Part shown: positions 49,930-58,703 of the stretch, one piece after another
Layout: each line of letters opens with the position of its first letter
Position numbering within the stretch: position 1 is the first letter of the stretch
Source: Bacteroidales bacterium
GTDB lineage: Bacteria > Bacteroidota > Bacteroidia > Bacteroidales > UBA932
Length of the DNA: 64,000 nt
NCBI GenBank assembly: GCA_017557535.1
Contig: JAFYYM010000113.1
Location: forward strand, 1-64,000
Direction of reading: 5' to 3'
Translations under genes and position numbers: made by a program
The notes under the pieces: model-generated
Seen by the model: only the letters and a program-made list of their open reading frames with translations
Database searches by the model: none
Told to the model about the DNA's origin: nothing

Positions 49930-49937
49930 CAAATTTA
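49930..49937 (-). promoter_or_regulatory. -7 box of the Tsx-like/permease pair
   Basis: TAAATTTG on the minus strand, 39 nt before ATG 49890. Confidence 0.55.
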
Positions 49938-49960
49938 GCCCGATAACCAGATAAAATCCA

Positions 49961-49968
49961 TATCTTTG
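49961..49968 (+). promoter_or_regulatory. -7 box of the apt-like gene
   Basis: TATCTTTG, 32 nt before ATG 50001, back to back with the Tsx promoter. Confidence 0.55.
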
Positions 49969-50000
49969 TTATACAATAATCCACAAAGTTTTCAACAATC

Positions 50001-50564
50001 ATGTTTGAGGAACACTTAAAGTTTTACCAGGACTTCCCGACTCCGGGGATCAAGTTCGTGGACATCATTCCCTATCTCCAAGACAGAAAAGTATTCTCCG
50101 AGGTGATCACCGAGGTCGGACGCCTTGTCACAGCCCCGTCATTGGCATGCCCGGAGGCGAGGGCATTCCTCTTCGCCTCTCCCCTGCTCATCGCGGATTG
50201 CGGGGTGGAGAATATCATCCTTTTCCGCAAGAGGGGCAAGCTCCCGTATAGCGGGAATGACCTCCAGACTATCGAGATCATGAAGGAATATGGGGCTGAC
50301 AAGCTCATCTACAGGAACTCTGACATCGCCGCGGGAAAAGCGGAGGACGGAGTGTTCCATGTCTCGATCGTGGATGACGTGCTGGCTACAGGAGGTACTG
50401 CAGAGGGCATTGCCAAGGCTTTGGAGGCCACCAAGTTGGTTATCGATGGAAAGGAATATGGGGTCAAGGTCAACGAGTTCATATTCATTGTCGAGCTGGA
50501 CGGCCTCAACGCACGTGACCGGCTTTCAGAGATAGCCCCGGTATATTCCATAGCTAGAGTATAA
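50001..50564 (+). CDS. Adenine phosphoribosyltransferase-like protein
   Basis: 187 residues. The N-terminal YQDFPTPGIKFVDIIPYL matches the Apt opening, and the PRPP-binding loop is VSIVDDVLATGGTAEG. Apt condenses a purine base with PRPP to give the nucleotide. The middle (LIADCGVENIILFRKRGKLP) differs slightly from the common Apt text, so another purine base is possible. It is divergent from the purine permease and Tsx-like genes, which supports a salvage role. Confidence 0.85.
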   Translation: MFEEHLKFYQDFPTPGIKFVDIIPYLQDRKVFSEVITEVGRLVTAPSLACPEARAFLFASPLLIADCGVENIILFRKRGKLPYSGNDLQTIEIMKEYGADKLIYRNSDIAAGKAEDGVFHVSIVDDVLATGGTAEGIAKALEATKLVIDGKEYGVKVNEFIFIVELDGLNARDRLSEIAPVYSIARV

Positions 50565-50589
50565 TCCGTCAATCACGGCGAGGGACCTT

Positions 50590-50661
50590 TATCCCCTAAC
50601 CCGCCGCTTCGCGGCCCCTCCCGAGGGGCCCATCCCTCTTAACGTGTCGAGGGTGGGCAGT
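50590..50661. repeat. Dispersed GC-rich hairpin repeat upstream of the GH78 gene
   Basis: CCGCCGCTTCGCGG-type and CCCCTCCCGAGGGG palindromes followed by a 27-28 base segment (50635-50661) that recurs at 5916-5943 inside citC/G with two or so differences. Confidence 0.65.
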
Positions 50662-50701
50662 GGTTTCGGCTATGGTCTTTCGCCAGCAAATATCAAACAG
50701 T

Positions 50702-53335
50702 ATGAATAAAAGAGCGACATTGATATTGGCGGCAACCATCTGTATGGCTGGTTGCGGCGTGGAGAGTCCTTCGGATTTGAGGTGTGAATATCAGGACGGG
50801 ATTGTCTTGGTCGAGCCGGGATCCGCCCCGAGAATGAGTTGGATTAACCATATGGAGCAAAGCGCCTACGAAATCAAGGTGACCTCCGGGAAGGATGTCG
50901 TATGGGATTCAGGTAGAATTACTTCCGGGGATTCACATTTGGTATCTTACGCTGGTCCCGCCACTGAGCCGATGAAAGACTATGTCTGGAGAGTCCGGAT
51001 ATGGGACAGTAAAGGAAAGGCATCCGGTTGGAGCGAGCCGGCGAGATGGACCACAGGCCCCGTGAAAGACGGATGGGACGCCGAGTGGATCGGAGCCGCC
51101 TGGCAGGAGGATGTACGGGGGAACTGGTACACCCGCTATCCGTTGTTCAGAAAAGAATTCAATGTAGGAGCCGGACTTGAGAGCGCCAACTTGTTCATCA
51201 GCGGACTGGGTTATTTCGAGGCCAGGGTCAACGGCAGCAAGGTCGGCGACGACTTCTTTGCCCCCGGACTCTCGGACTACACAAGCCGGCCCTTCCTCGG
51301 CGAGAACCCCCGCATTCCTCTGGACCCGGCCGTGACCGCCTACAGGACACTTTATCTGGCCTACGACATCACCGGCATGCTTTCCAATGGGGATAACGCC
51401 ATTGGAGTCACCCTAGGGAACGGATATTTCCACACCCGTCCGACAGCCCAATCCGCACAGTGCGAGCCTTATGGAGTCCCGAGGCTTATAGCCAGAATCG
51501 AACTGACCTACAAGGACGGCCATAAGGAGCATATCTCCACTGACACATCCTGGAAAGCCGCGGAATCTCCCTTCGTATTCGGGGACATATGGCAAGGAGA
51601 GGCTTATGACGCGAGGGAAGAGCAACCCGGATGGGACAAGCCTGGATTCGATGATTCCTCATGGACCGCAGCGGTGAGACGTACCGCCCCCGACGGCGCG
51701 CTTACCCCAAACAACGGACCAACGGACAAGGTCACAGAGATATTCCATCCCGTTTCCTTCGAGAAACTGGAGGACGGATCATATAAGGTGGATTTCGGCA
51801 CAGTCATCTCAGGTTGGGTCCGTTTCAAAGGAATCTGCGGGGCGGCTGGCGACACATTGAAGGTCAGTCACTTGAGTGAGTATCAGAGTCCCCGCTGCGA
51901 ATACATTTTCGCTGGTTCTGAACCGGTGGATTTCGCTCCCAGGTTCACTTGGTTCGTGTTCAGGGAGGCTGTTATCTCCGGAGTGAAGGATCTCACAGCG
52001 GATCAGCTAACCGCCGAGGCCATCAACACGAATGTCCCGGTGAATTCGACCTTCACGAGTTCCAACCCCCTGTTCGAGAAGATATTGACCATATTCCAGC
52101 GCTCTCAGATGGACAACATGCACAGTGCTGTCGCCTCGGATTGCCCTCACCGCGAGCGGCTTCCATACACCGGAGACGGTGAGATAGCCACGGCTGCGGT
52201 CATGGCGTCATTCGATGCCGCTTCCTTCTATAACAAATGGATAGGAGACGTCATCGGGAGCCAGAATCCCAAAACCGGCCACGTGCCCAACGGCGCCCCC
52301 TGGGAGCCCATGTGCGGTGGCGGTCCCGCCTGGGGTGCGGCCATCTGCGTGATGCCTTGGGAGTTCTACCTCAGGTACGGCGACAAATCCGTGCTGGAGA
52401 AAAGCTTTGAAGGCATGAAGGCCTACACGAGGTTCTTCGGGAACTGGACTCGCGGTGACGGCACCGTCTATGTCCAGAAGGCCGCTCTCGACGGGGCCGA
52501 GACAATGTGGTTCAGCCTTGGTGACTGGGTGCCGCCGTTCGGCCATCCTGACGCCTCCCTGGTCCACACCTTCTACTACTGGCTCTGCGCCCGCAACACC
52601 ACCCTCGCGGCGAAAGTCCTTGGAAAGGATGCGGAGGCGAAGGAATATGCCGCCCTGTGTGAGTCGATCAAGGAAGTGTTCGACAAGGCCTATTACAACC
52701 CGGAGGAAAAGTCTTACGGAGATTTCGGAAGCAATGTTTTCGCCCTCTACATGGGAGTTCCCGAGGGCCACTATTCCGAAGTCTGCGCCACCCTCAGGAA
52801 TGAGTTGAGTGTCAAATACAATGGCCATGCGAACACCGGCTTCATCGCCACACGGTTCCTGTTCGAGACCCTGGCCATGAACGGGATGGCAGACATCGCT
52901 TACACGATCATGAACCAGCGGGATTATCCCAGCTTCGGATGGTGGATAGAGCAAGGAGCGACCACGACATGGGAGGAATGGAACGGCAACGGTTCGAGGA
53001 ACCATCCGATGTTCGGAGGCGGATTGACCTGGTTCTCAAAAGATTTGGCAGGAATGGACACAGATCCGGAAGCTCCTGGTTTCAAGCACATTATCGTCCG
53101 CCCGATCCCTGTCAAAGATCTGCCGGAAGTAAGGTATTCAACTCAGACGCCTTATGGCACCGCCGAGTCTCATGTCAGCCATGATGGCCAAACAGTCAAG
53201 GTCGAGGTGACCGTGCCTTTCGGCTCCACTGCGACTGTATTCGTTCCAAAGAGCGTGGAAACAGCTATGGCCAATCCATTGTCAGATGATAGCTACACCA
53301 TCCACGAGGTCGGTCCAGGCCATCACGCTTTCTAG
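50702..53335 (+). CDS. Alpha-L-rhamnosidase lipoprotein, GH78
   Basis: 877 residues from ATG 50702. An upstream GTG at 50660 lies within the dispersed repeat and would precede the signal peptide. The lipobox is MNKRATLILAATICMAGC. N-terminal beta domains (about 25-430) include the rhamnosidase N domain. The catalytic (alpha/alpha)6 barrel has SDCPHRERLPYTGDGE, with the conserved acidic residues, and TTTWEEWNGNGSRNHPMFGG. It hydrolyses terminal alpha-L-rhamnose from plant glycans or glycosides, probably on the cell surface. No SusC/D pair is nearby, so it is not in a typical polysaccharide utilisation locus within this window. Confidence 0.92.
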   Translation: MNKRATLILAATICMAGCGVESPSDLRCEYQDGIVLVEPGSAPRMSWINHMEQSAYEIKVTSGKDVVWDSGRITSGDSHLVSYAGPATEPMKDYVWRVRIWDSKGKASGWSEPARWTTGPVKDGWDAEWIGAAWQEDVRGNWYTRYPLFRKEFNVGAGLESANLFISGLGYFEARVNGSKVGDDFFAPGLSDYTSRPFLGENPRIPLDPAVTAYRTLYLAYDITGMLSNGDNAIGVTLGNGYFHTRPTAQSAQCEPYGVPRLIARIELTYKDGHKEHISTDTSWKAAESPFVFGDIWQGEAYDAREEQPGWDKPGFDDSSWTAAVRRTAPDGALTPNNGPTDKVTEIFHPVSFEKLEDGSYKVDFGTVISGWVRFKGICGAAGDTLKVSHLSEYQSPRCEYIFAGSEPVDFAPRFTWFVFREAVISGVKDLTADQLTAEAINTNVPVNSTFTSSNPLFEKILTIFQRSQMDNMHSAVASDCPHRERLPYTGDGEIATAAVMASFDAASFYNKWIGDVIGSQNPKTGHVPNGAPWEPMCGGGPAWGAAICVMPWEFYLRYGDKSVLEKSFEGMKAYTRFFGNWTRGDGTVYVQKAALDGAETMWFSLGDWVPPFGHPDASLVHTFYYWLCARNTTLAAKVLGKDAEAKEYAALCESIKEVFDKAYYNPEEKSYGDFGSNVFALYMGVPEGHYSEVCATLRNELSVKYNGHANTGFIATRFLFETLAMNGMADIAYTIMNQRDYPSFGWWIEQGATTTWEEWNGNGSRNHPMFGGGLTWFSKDLAGMDTDPEAPGFKHIIVRPIPVKDLPEVRYSTQTPYGTAESHVSHDGQTVKVEVTVPFGSTATVFVPKSVETAMANPLSDDSYTIHEVGPGHHAF

Positions 53336-53375
53336 GAAGGCGTTATTCACAAATAGCTGATTGCTAGTTAATTAC

Positions 53376-53412
53376 AAAAAGACGCATGGTAAAATTTACC
53401 ATGCGTCTTTTT
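53376..53412. terminator. Perfect bidirectional terminator after the GH78 gene
   Basis: 18-bp perfect stem AAAAAGACGCATGGTAAA / TTTACCATGCGTCTTTTT with an almost absent loop. It serves the converging GH78 and DUF5723 genes. Confidence 0.93.
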
Positions 53413-53457
53413 ATAAATCATTATCAATCAACCAGTCCCGAAAAACGCCCTGAAATA

Positions 53458-54819
53458 CTACCAAATGACGTTAACGCCGGCGACGAAGTTAGGCGAGCCG
53501 GACGTGGAACGGAGGAAGGTTGTACCGGAAGTGCCTATGAGGTTGTCGGTACCGGCGAAGATATTCACGAAACCGAGCCGGGCATTGGCGAAAGCGCCCA
53601 TGCTCACACCCAAAGTGCCGACTCCAACGCTCCCTATCAGCTCAACATGCTTCATCGGTAAATAACTGACACTTCCTCGCACATCCCAGAAAGGGCACAC
53701 ATCGTCGTAACGGAAAGTCGCTATACCTCCGAAAGAAATATCGGACAAATAAAGGTATTTAGCTCCCAAACGAACGGTGAGAGGAAGAAGGCCGAGTGTC
53801 TGGTATTCATCCTCCATGATGAAGTTAGCGGCATCGCCAAGCAACTCACCCATGTCAGTGAATTCCCTCTCCAGGGCATCGCCACGCTGATGCTTCTGAT
53901 AAGTGGCCGTATAGGTCTTGGTTGATGAAGGCGAGTGGCCATAGAAATTATGGAACCAGAACACGCAGCCTATGTCAGATATGGAGGCCGACAACTGCCA
54001 AGAGCTGTCGTCAAAGAGGACGCCCATATCGGCACCCACACCATATCCGTTCATGATCCCTCTCGGTTTACCTATCCTGGTCCTATGAAAATCAATGAGT
54101 GCCACATCCGGGTCATAGTATGCTGGCATTGAGGCGATCTTGTACCCATCATACGCCGATGCGATCACGCCCGTGGAGTTCACGGTCCAGCTGTCTCCGG
54201 TGTGATTGATAGTCATTCGGTCCATGTCGATATAAGAGTTGACAAAACCGATAACTCCTTTGAACCTCATGCCCAAAGTCAACTTGCGGGTTGTTTTCCA
54301 GGAGGAGGTTATACCTATCTCGAAAAACGTGGTGGAATGGACTTTAAGCCCTGACAGATCGTAAGTTCCGTCAGTCGACGCACCATCTTTGAGGAACCTC
54401 GCCAAGTCATAAGGAAACTTTCCGCTGGCATAACTCCGCATATTGACATCGACAATATTGTACAATCCTCCAGCCTCGAAACCCACAGCCGCCAGATTTG
54501 TGTACGACTCTAGGTTCATCTTGTTAATGCCACTCTTGAAGTTGTTGAGGAAGTCGGCTGAGGCCACTGACTCGTTCATGAAGGTCACCCTATCCTTCCC
54601 GTTTTTATAGAAAATGTCATTCAGGGCGAAATCGCCTTTGTAGGCCCCTGAAGTCAAACCAGCGAAAGGTAATCCAACAAAACTGTATTCAGGATGAAAG
54701 GCAGGGTTTAACCTGTAGGAATATGTGTAATCGTCCGAGAAATAGGCTGTTTGCAGGGTTTGAGCCCCGAGAGAAACGGAAAACAGAACACCCAGCAAAG
54801 GGAAAATTACCTTTTTCAT
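53458..54819 (-). CDS. DUF5723-family outer-membrane protein
   Basis: 453 residues from the ATG at about 54819. The signal peptide is MKKVIFPLLGVLFSVSLGAQ. LQTAYFSDDYTYSYRLNPAFHP follows, the usual start of this Bacteroidetes family that resembles PorP/SprF-like barrels. The remainder is beta-rich with many aromatic-ended strands and ends NFVAGVNVIW. It is probably an outer-membrane beta-barrel of unknown function. Divergent from the downstream glycosidase-like gene. Confidence 0.82.
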   Translation of the reverse strand: MKKVIFPLLGVLFSVSLGAQTLQTAYFSDDYTYSYRLNPAFHPEYSFVGLPFAGLTSGAYKGDFALNDIFYKNGKDRVTFMNESVASADFLNNFKSGINKMNLESYTNLAAVGFEAGGLYNIVDVNMRSYASGKFPYDLARFLKDGASTDGTYDLSGLKVHSTTFFEIGITSSWKTTRKLTLGMRFKGVIGFVNSYIDMDRMTINHTGDSWTVNSTGVIASAYDGYKIASMPAYYDPDVALIDFHRTRIGKPRGIMNGYGVGADMGVLFDDSSWQLSASISDIGCVFWFHNFYGHSPSSTKTYTATYQKHQRGDALEREFTDMGELLGDAANFIMEDEYQTLGLLPLTVRLGAKYLYLSDISFGGIATFRYDDVCPFWDVRGSVSYLPMKHVELIGSVGVGTLGVSMGAFANARLGFVNIFAGTDNLIGTSGTTFLRSTSGSPNFVAGVNVIW

Positions 54820-54886
54820 ATACAAACACTTGCGATTCAATTCTCAAATATACAATAAAATCCGTAAAATGTTAATGTTCTTTTGT

Positions 54887-54894
54887 TACCTTTG
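54887..54894 (+). promoter_or_regulatory. -7 box of the TIM-barrel glycosidase-like gene
   Basis: TACCTTTG, 21 nt before ATG 54916. It overlaps the upstream TTG alternative start. Confidence 0.6.
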
Positions 54895-54915
54895 ATACGC
54901 ACACACAATCCACAT

Positions 54916-56793
54916 ATGAGAATAACAGCATCAATATCAGGCTTCATGGTTGCTTTGATAACCACGATGTCGCTTCCAATGACACAGAGCTGCTCGGAAG
55001 AGCGAAACATCAAGGACGGCATAGTCCTCGAAACAGGATCTTTCAAACTGACTGTAGGTAAAGACGCCTTGGTCAGGTCTCTTGTCATCAAGAGTACCAA
55101 TGAGGAAATGGTTCTGAAAGGAGCTGAAGTGCCATTATTCTCGGTCACTCAAGAAAGGCCATTCAACAATGAGATCAAACTCCAGCATCCTAACACCAGG
55201 ACGACTTACGACGCGAACTCGCTTTCCTGGGACGGAGAGAAACTGACCGTCGGATTCGACACCGCCCCTTACGATGCCGTGGTCAAAGTTGACAAGGGGG
55301 CAGGCTATCTTAGGTTCACTCTGGAGGATTTCATCTGTAAAACACCCGGATATGAGGATCTTGTGATGGATGCGCCTCCCGTGGCCGAGTTCCGTATTCT
55401 TCAACTTCCCGTGAAAGAGCGCGAGAACTTCGGAGAATGGTTGAACTGTATGTGGGATGATGCCTCAGCGGTGTGTGTGGCGGGATGCGACCCCTGGTCA
55501 CAAATCTGGCACGAGGTGCGTCCCGGTGGCAAGATTCTCACCGCCGACCTTTTCTCCGGCAAGAGACTCCGCGGTGGTTCCGCCGCCATCATCGCAGCTG
55601 ACGGCAAAGAGCCTTTCCTGGATGCCATGGATGGCTTTGAAGTTGACCTCGGTCTCCCCCGAGGTGTCCAGAGCCGGCGTTCACCGATGCTCAACCGATC
55701 CATTTTCTGGACCAGTGAGGCAGTTCCTTCGAATATCGACCGTCTTATAGCCATCGCAAAGGAAGCAGGTCTCAAGATGATGCTGTTCTACTACCCTTGC
55801 TTTGTCAAATCCAAGGGGTACAAACTCCTCGGGGACTATGATCTTAGAGATGAATATCCGGGAGGCTATGACGACATCAAGAAGATGATTGACAAGGTGA
55901 AGGCAGCGGGCATCACACCCGGATTCCACACCCTCCAGACCCACATCGGAGTGGAAAGCCGTTATGTCACACCATCGATTGACCCCCGCCTCAACCGCAA
56001 GCGCCTCTTCACCCTCAAGGAAGCGATCCCATCATCCGGCGAAGTCTCGGAAATAATTGTGGAAGAGAATCCTGTCGACTCTCCAACGCGCGACCGCGTG
56101 AGGATCCTCACTTTCGGAGGAGAAGGGTTCTCTTATGAGAACTACACCACAGAACCTCCATTCAAGTTCACAGGTGTGAAACGAGGAACTTTCAACACGA
56201 ATTTGGTTCCTCACCCCAAAGGTGAGATAGGCGGTATACTCGACATTAGCGAGTTCGGAGCCACCTCGATTTATCTCAGTCAGGACAACGATCTACAGGA
56301 CGAGATCGCCGAAAAGATCGCCCGCATTTACGACTGTGGTTTCGAATTCCTATATCTGGATGGATCTGAAGGAGTCAATACCCCTTTCGGGATCAACGTC
56401 TCTCTAGCGCAACTCAGGGTAGCGTCCAAACTCGCCAAAATGCCCATATTCACGGAAGGAGCGGCGAAATCCCATTTCGGCTGGCATCTTCAGGCTGGGG
56501 CTAATGCTTTCGATGTATTCCCTCCCGAGATATTCAAGGAAAAGATTCTCGAATTCCCCTACGCCGAAGCCCCCAAGATGGCCAAGAACATGACCCGCAT
56601 CGACTTCGGATGGTGGAACATAAGACCGGAAACCACCCCGGAGATGTGGGACTTCGCGGATAGCAAGGCCGCAGAATGGCATTGCCCTGTCACCATCCAG
56701 TTCTCAATAAAGGCCCTCGAGTCCAACCCCCATGCTGATGAGCTGCTTGCGGTACTGAAAAAATGGGAGGAATACAGGGAGAAGGAAAACTAA
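54916..56793 (+). CDS. Lipoprotein, probable TIM-barrel glycoside hydrolase
   Basis: 625 residues from ATG 54916. A lipobox-like signal ends in PMTQSC. The N-terminal half (about 30-235) is a beta-sandwich-like domain. The C-terminal half reads as a TIM barrel: MLFYYPCF, GITPGFHTLQTHIG, CGFEFLYLDGSEG and FGWWNIRPE. The YLDGSEG strand end would carry the catalytic Asp/Glu in clan GH-D-like enzymes, but I cannot name a GH family. Its neighbour GH78 supports a glycan-degrading role. A strong terminator follows. Confidence 0.65.
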   Translation: MRITASISGFMVALITTMSLPMTQSCSEERNIKDGIVLETGSFKLTVGKDALVRSLVIKSTNEEMVLKGAEVPLFSVTQERPFNNEIKLQHPNTRTTYDANSLSWDGEKLTVGFDTAPYDAVVKVDKGAGYLRFTLEDFICKTPGYEDLVMDAPPVAEFRILQLPVKERENFGEWLNCMWDDASAVCVAGCDPWSQIWHEVRPGGKILTADLFSGKRLRGGSAAIIAADGKEPFLDAMDGFEVDLGLPRGVQSRRSPMLNRSIFWTSEAVPSNIDRLIAIAKEAGLKMMLFYYPCFVKSKGYKLLGDYDLRDEYPGGYDDIKKMIDKVKAAGITPGFHTLQTHIGVESRYVTPSIDPRLNRKRLFTLKEAIPSSGEVSEIIVEENPVDSPTRDRVRILTFGGEGFSYENYTTEPPFKFTGVKRGTFNTNLVPHPKGEIGGILDISEFGATSIYLSQDNDLQDEIAEKIARIYDCGFEFLYLDGSEGVNTPFGINVSLAQLRVASKLAKMPIFTEGAAKSHFGWHLQAGANAFDVFPPEIFKEKILEFPYAEAPKMAKNMTRIDFGWWNIRPETTPEMWDFADSKAAEWHCPVTIQFSIKALESNPHADELLAVLKKWEEYREKEN

Positions 56794-56794
56794 A

Positions 56795-56830
56795 AGAAAA
56801 GGCCTCGGATGTGCTCCGAGGCCTTTTCTT
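56795..56830. terminator. Intrinsic terminator after the glycosidase-like gene
   Basis: AAGAAAAGGCCTCGGA / TCCGAGGCCTTTTCTT stem with a 5-nt loop and T-rich end. Confidence 0.92.
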
Positions 56831-56833
56831 CCG

Positions 56834-56916
56834 TGCGCGGGATGAGAGTCGAACTCACACGTCGCAATTGACACTAGCTCCTGAAACTAGCGCGTCTACC
56901 ATTTCGCCACCCGCGC
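56834..56916 (-). tRNA. tRNA-Leu (anticodon CAG)
   Basis: 83 nt. Acceptor GCGCGGG / CCCGCGC, anticodon loop TTCAGGA, long variable arm typical of class II tRNA, and T-arm GAGTTCGACTC. CCA is not encoded. Confidence 0.95.
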
Positions 56917-56985
56917 CTTAAATGGATTGCAAAGATACGAATTGTAATCGAAATCACAAATATTTTTGGCGCGAGGCTTGTGACT

Positions 56986-58560
56986 CTATTTCAGGTACTT
57001 CTTGAACGTGTTGGTGATCAACGATTTCTTTGATGGGCAGACGTAAATGAGTTCATCCTTAAATGCCTCGGCACTAGTGACTGAAGGTTTCAACGAAGCG
57101 AAAATCTGTGCCCTGGTCACACCTCCATCCTCAAGAGTGGACAGTATTTCCGGCTGGAACCAGTTGGAACGGCCATGCTGTGGATTGACTCCGTATCTCT
57201 CCTTATAAAGCATATTCTCAAGATGATATGCCCACATTTCGGCCACCTCACAGTAGCCGGCGTTCTCGCCGTTTCCGGTCCCATAGCATTCCCCGGTCGT
57301 GATGTACGAGGAGAGGATATACGTCGCGAAAATGTTCCAATAAGCGCTACGGACGCTGGTGAAGTGGGAAGCGTGCGCCAGCTCGTGGGTGGCGGTGCTG
57401 TACAACTCCTCATAATTGCCGTTCTTGTCTTTCGAGCCTATGGTGATGTCCGGGGAGAACATCTGGACCACTATCTTATAGGCTTCAAGATAATTACTGA
57501 CAAGCTTGCTGTCGAGTATGGCTCCGTGGTGCATCATCAAGGCGCTGGATGATTTGAGATTATTCAATATCCAGAAGCGGAGGTTTCTGGGAGGAGCCGC
57601 CACATCAGAGGACGAGCATTTCTGATAGTAATCATATGCGGCGTTATTCACGACACATCTCCGGAAAAGCGCCTTGTCGGATTTGCTGTCGATTGCCACG
57701 TCGATCCCGTCGGGATCGTCCTTCCCCAGGGTCGATACAGAAGCGGGGACAAGAACCAGGTTCATTCCAATCGTGAAACCGAGCTTGTTTTGAAAACAGA
57801 TGCTGTACTTGGGCTTGGCCGAGAACTTGGCTGGAAAGGAGTAGTTTCCTTGAGCGTCAGTGTAAGTTGTGGAGACCTTGACGAAAACGTTCGCTACCAT
57901 CTTGACTCCGGACACACCGACGGTTTTCTTGAGCTTGTCATCCTTAATGGTGATTATTCCCGATGGTTTTGTCTTGGTTTTCGCCCTGGTCTGAGCCTCG
58001 AGCATGTCACCGTTACCCGTGGACCTGAAGGAGTATTCCTCGACGGCATCCCAGTCCACGTCTTCAAGTCCCCTTGTATCAGCACCTTCCTCAGGGATAT
58101 AGCATTCCTCGAGGATCTCTTTCACTATCCCGTCCGGGAAAGGGAAACCGGAAGGGACAACAGCATACTGCCATGTCATCTGATCCTCCGGAATCGAGGG
58201 ATCATGATAGTAATCCCCATCCACAAGGATCTCCCTGTCGAGGGGATGGTCAAACAACTCGGCCCCGAGGTTTTGCAGCGAGACATACTCTTCAACGGAT
58301 TTAGGCAGGAACCTGACATAGAGAGTGGTCGCGGGAACGTCAGCCTCGGACCTTGTGGGATAGATTCTCGAGAGGGCTTTGGCCATATTCGCCCGGGAAT
58401 ACGGATTGTCCAGTTTCCGTCCGAGCTCCATGGCCCCGTGAGATATAACCTCAACCTTTCCTCCTGTGCTTTCGGGAGCCTCCGGAATTGGAGTTCCCGT
58501 TTCTTTGTCACACGACGCCAGCACCAGCGCAGGCAACAACAGTCTAAAGAACCATTTCAT
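56986..58560 (-). CDS. Lipoprotein with carboxypeptidase-regulatory-like domain and HExxH metallopeptidase motif
   Basis: 524 residues. The lipobox is MKWFFRLLLPALVLASC. A central carboxypeptidase-regulatory-like beta domain (about 205-270: GIITIKDDKLKKTVGVSGV...TDAQGNYSFPAKF) is followed by a helical domain with STATHELAHASHFTSVR (HELAH, zinc motif, about residue 391). The third ligand is not obvious. Probably a surface zinc peptidase of a family I do not recognise. A promoter box and a perfect inverted repeat lie upstream. Confidence 0.7.
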   Translation of the reverse strand: MKWFFRLLLPALVLASCDKETGTPIPEAPESTGGKVEVISHGAMELGRKLDNPYSRANMAKALSRIYPTRSEADVPATTLYVRFLPKSVEEYVSLQNLGAELFDHPLDREILVDGDYYHDPSIPEDQMTWQYAVVPSGFPFPDGIVKEILEECYIPEEGADTRGLEDVDWDAVEEYSFRSTGNGDMLEAQTRAKTKTKPSGIITIKDDKLKKTVGVSGVKMVANVFVKVSTTYTDAQGNYSFPAKFSAKPKYSICFQNKLGFTIGMNLVLVPASVSTLGKDDPDGIDVAIDSKSDKALFRRCVVNNAAYDYYQKCSSSDVAAPPRNLRFWILNNLKSSSALMMHHGAILDSKLVSNYLEAYKIVVQMFSPDITIGSKDKNGNYEELYSTATHELAHASHFTSVRSAYWNIFATYILSSYITTGECYGTGNGENAGYCEVAEMWAYHLENMLYKERYGVNPQHGRSNWFQPEILSTLEDGGVTRAQIFASLKPSVTSAEAFKDELIYVCPSKKSLITNTFKKYLK

Positions 58561-58584
58561 AATTTAAAAGTTTAGTTACGGAGG

Positions 58585-58592
58585 CAAAGGTA
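58585..58592 (-). promoter_or_regulatory. -7 box of the metallopeptidase-like lipoprotein gene
   Basis: TACCTTTG on the minus strand, 24 nt before ATG 58560. Confidence 0.6.
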
Positions 58593-58599
58593 CGGGAGG

Positions 58600-58630
58600 T
58601 TATCCGTTGGATGAATTATTCAACGGATAA
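58600..58630. promoter_or_regulatory. Perfect 10-bp inverted repeat over the -33 region
   Basis: TTATCCGTTG (58600-58609) and CAACGGATAA (58621-58630) lie 7-38 bp upstream of the TACCTTTG box. The position suits a repressor or activator site. Confidence 0.5.
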
Positions 58631-58632
58631 AA

Positions 58633-58657
58633 CAAAAAAACGCCGCTAGGCGGCGTT
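58633..58657 (-). terminator. Intrinsic terminator of the pheT-deoC run
   Basis: Minus-strand stem AACGCCGC / GCGGCGTT with a 3-nt loop followed by a T-run, about 50 bp after deoC. Confidence 0.9.
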
Positions 58658-58703
58658 AAAATGCGTTTTTTTCTATGACTGGAAAGAGGAAAAAGCGGGA
58701 AAA

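Noticed and set aside
50660-50701. Upstream GTG start for the rhamnosidase
   Set aside because: It would put 14 repeat-encoded residues in front of a good lipoprotein signal peptide; ATG 50702 fits better.
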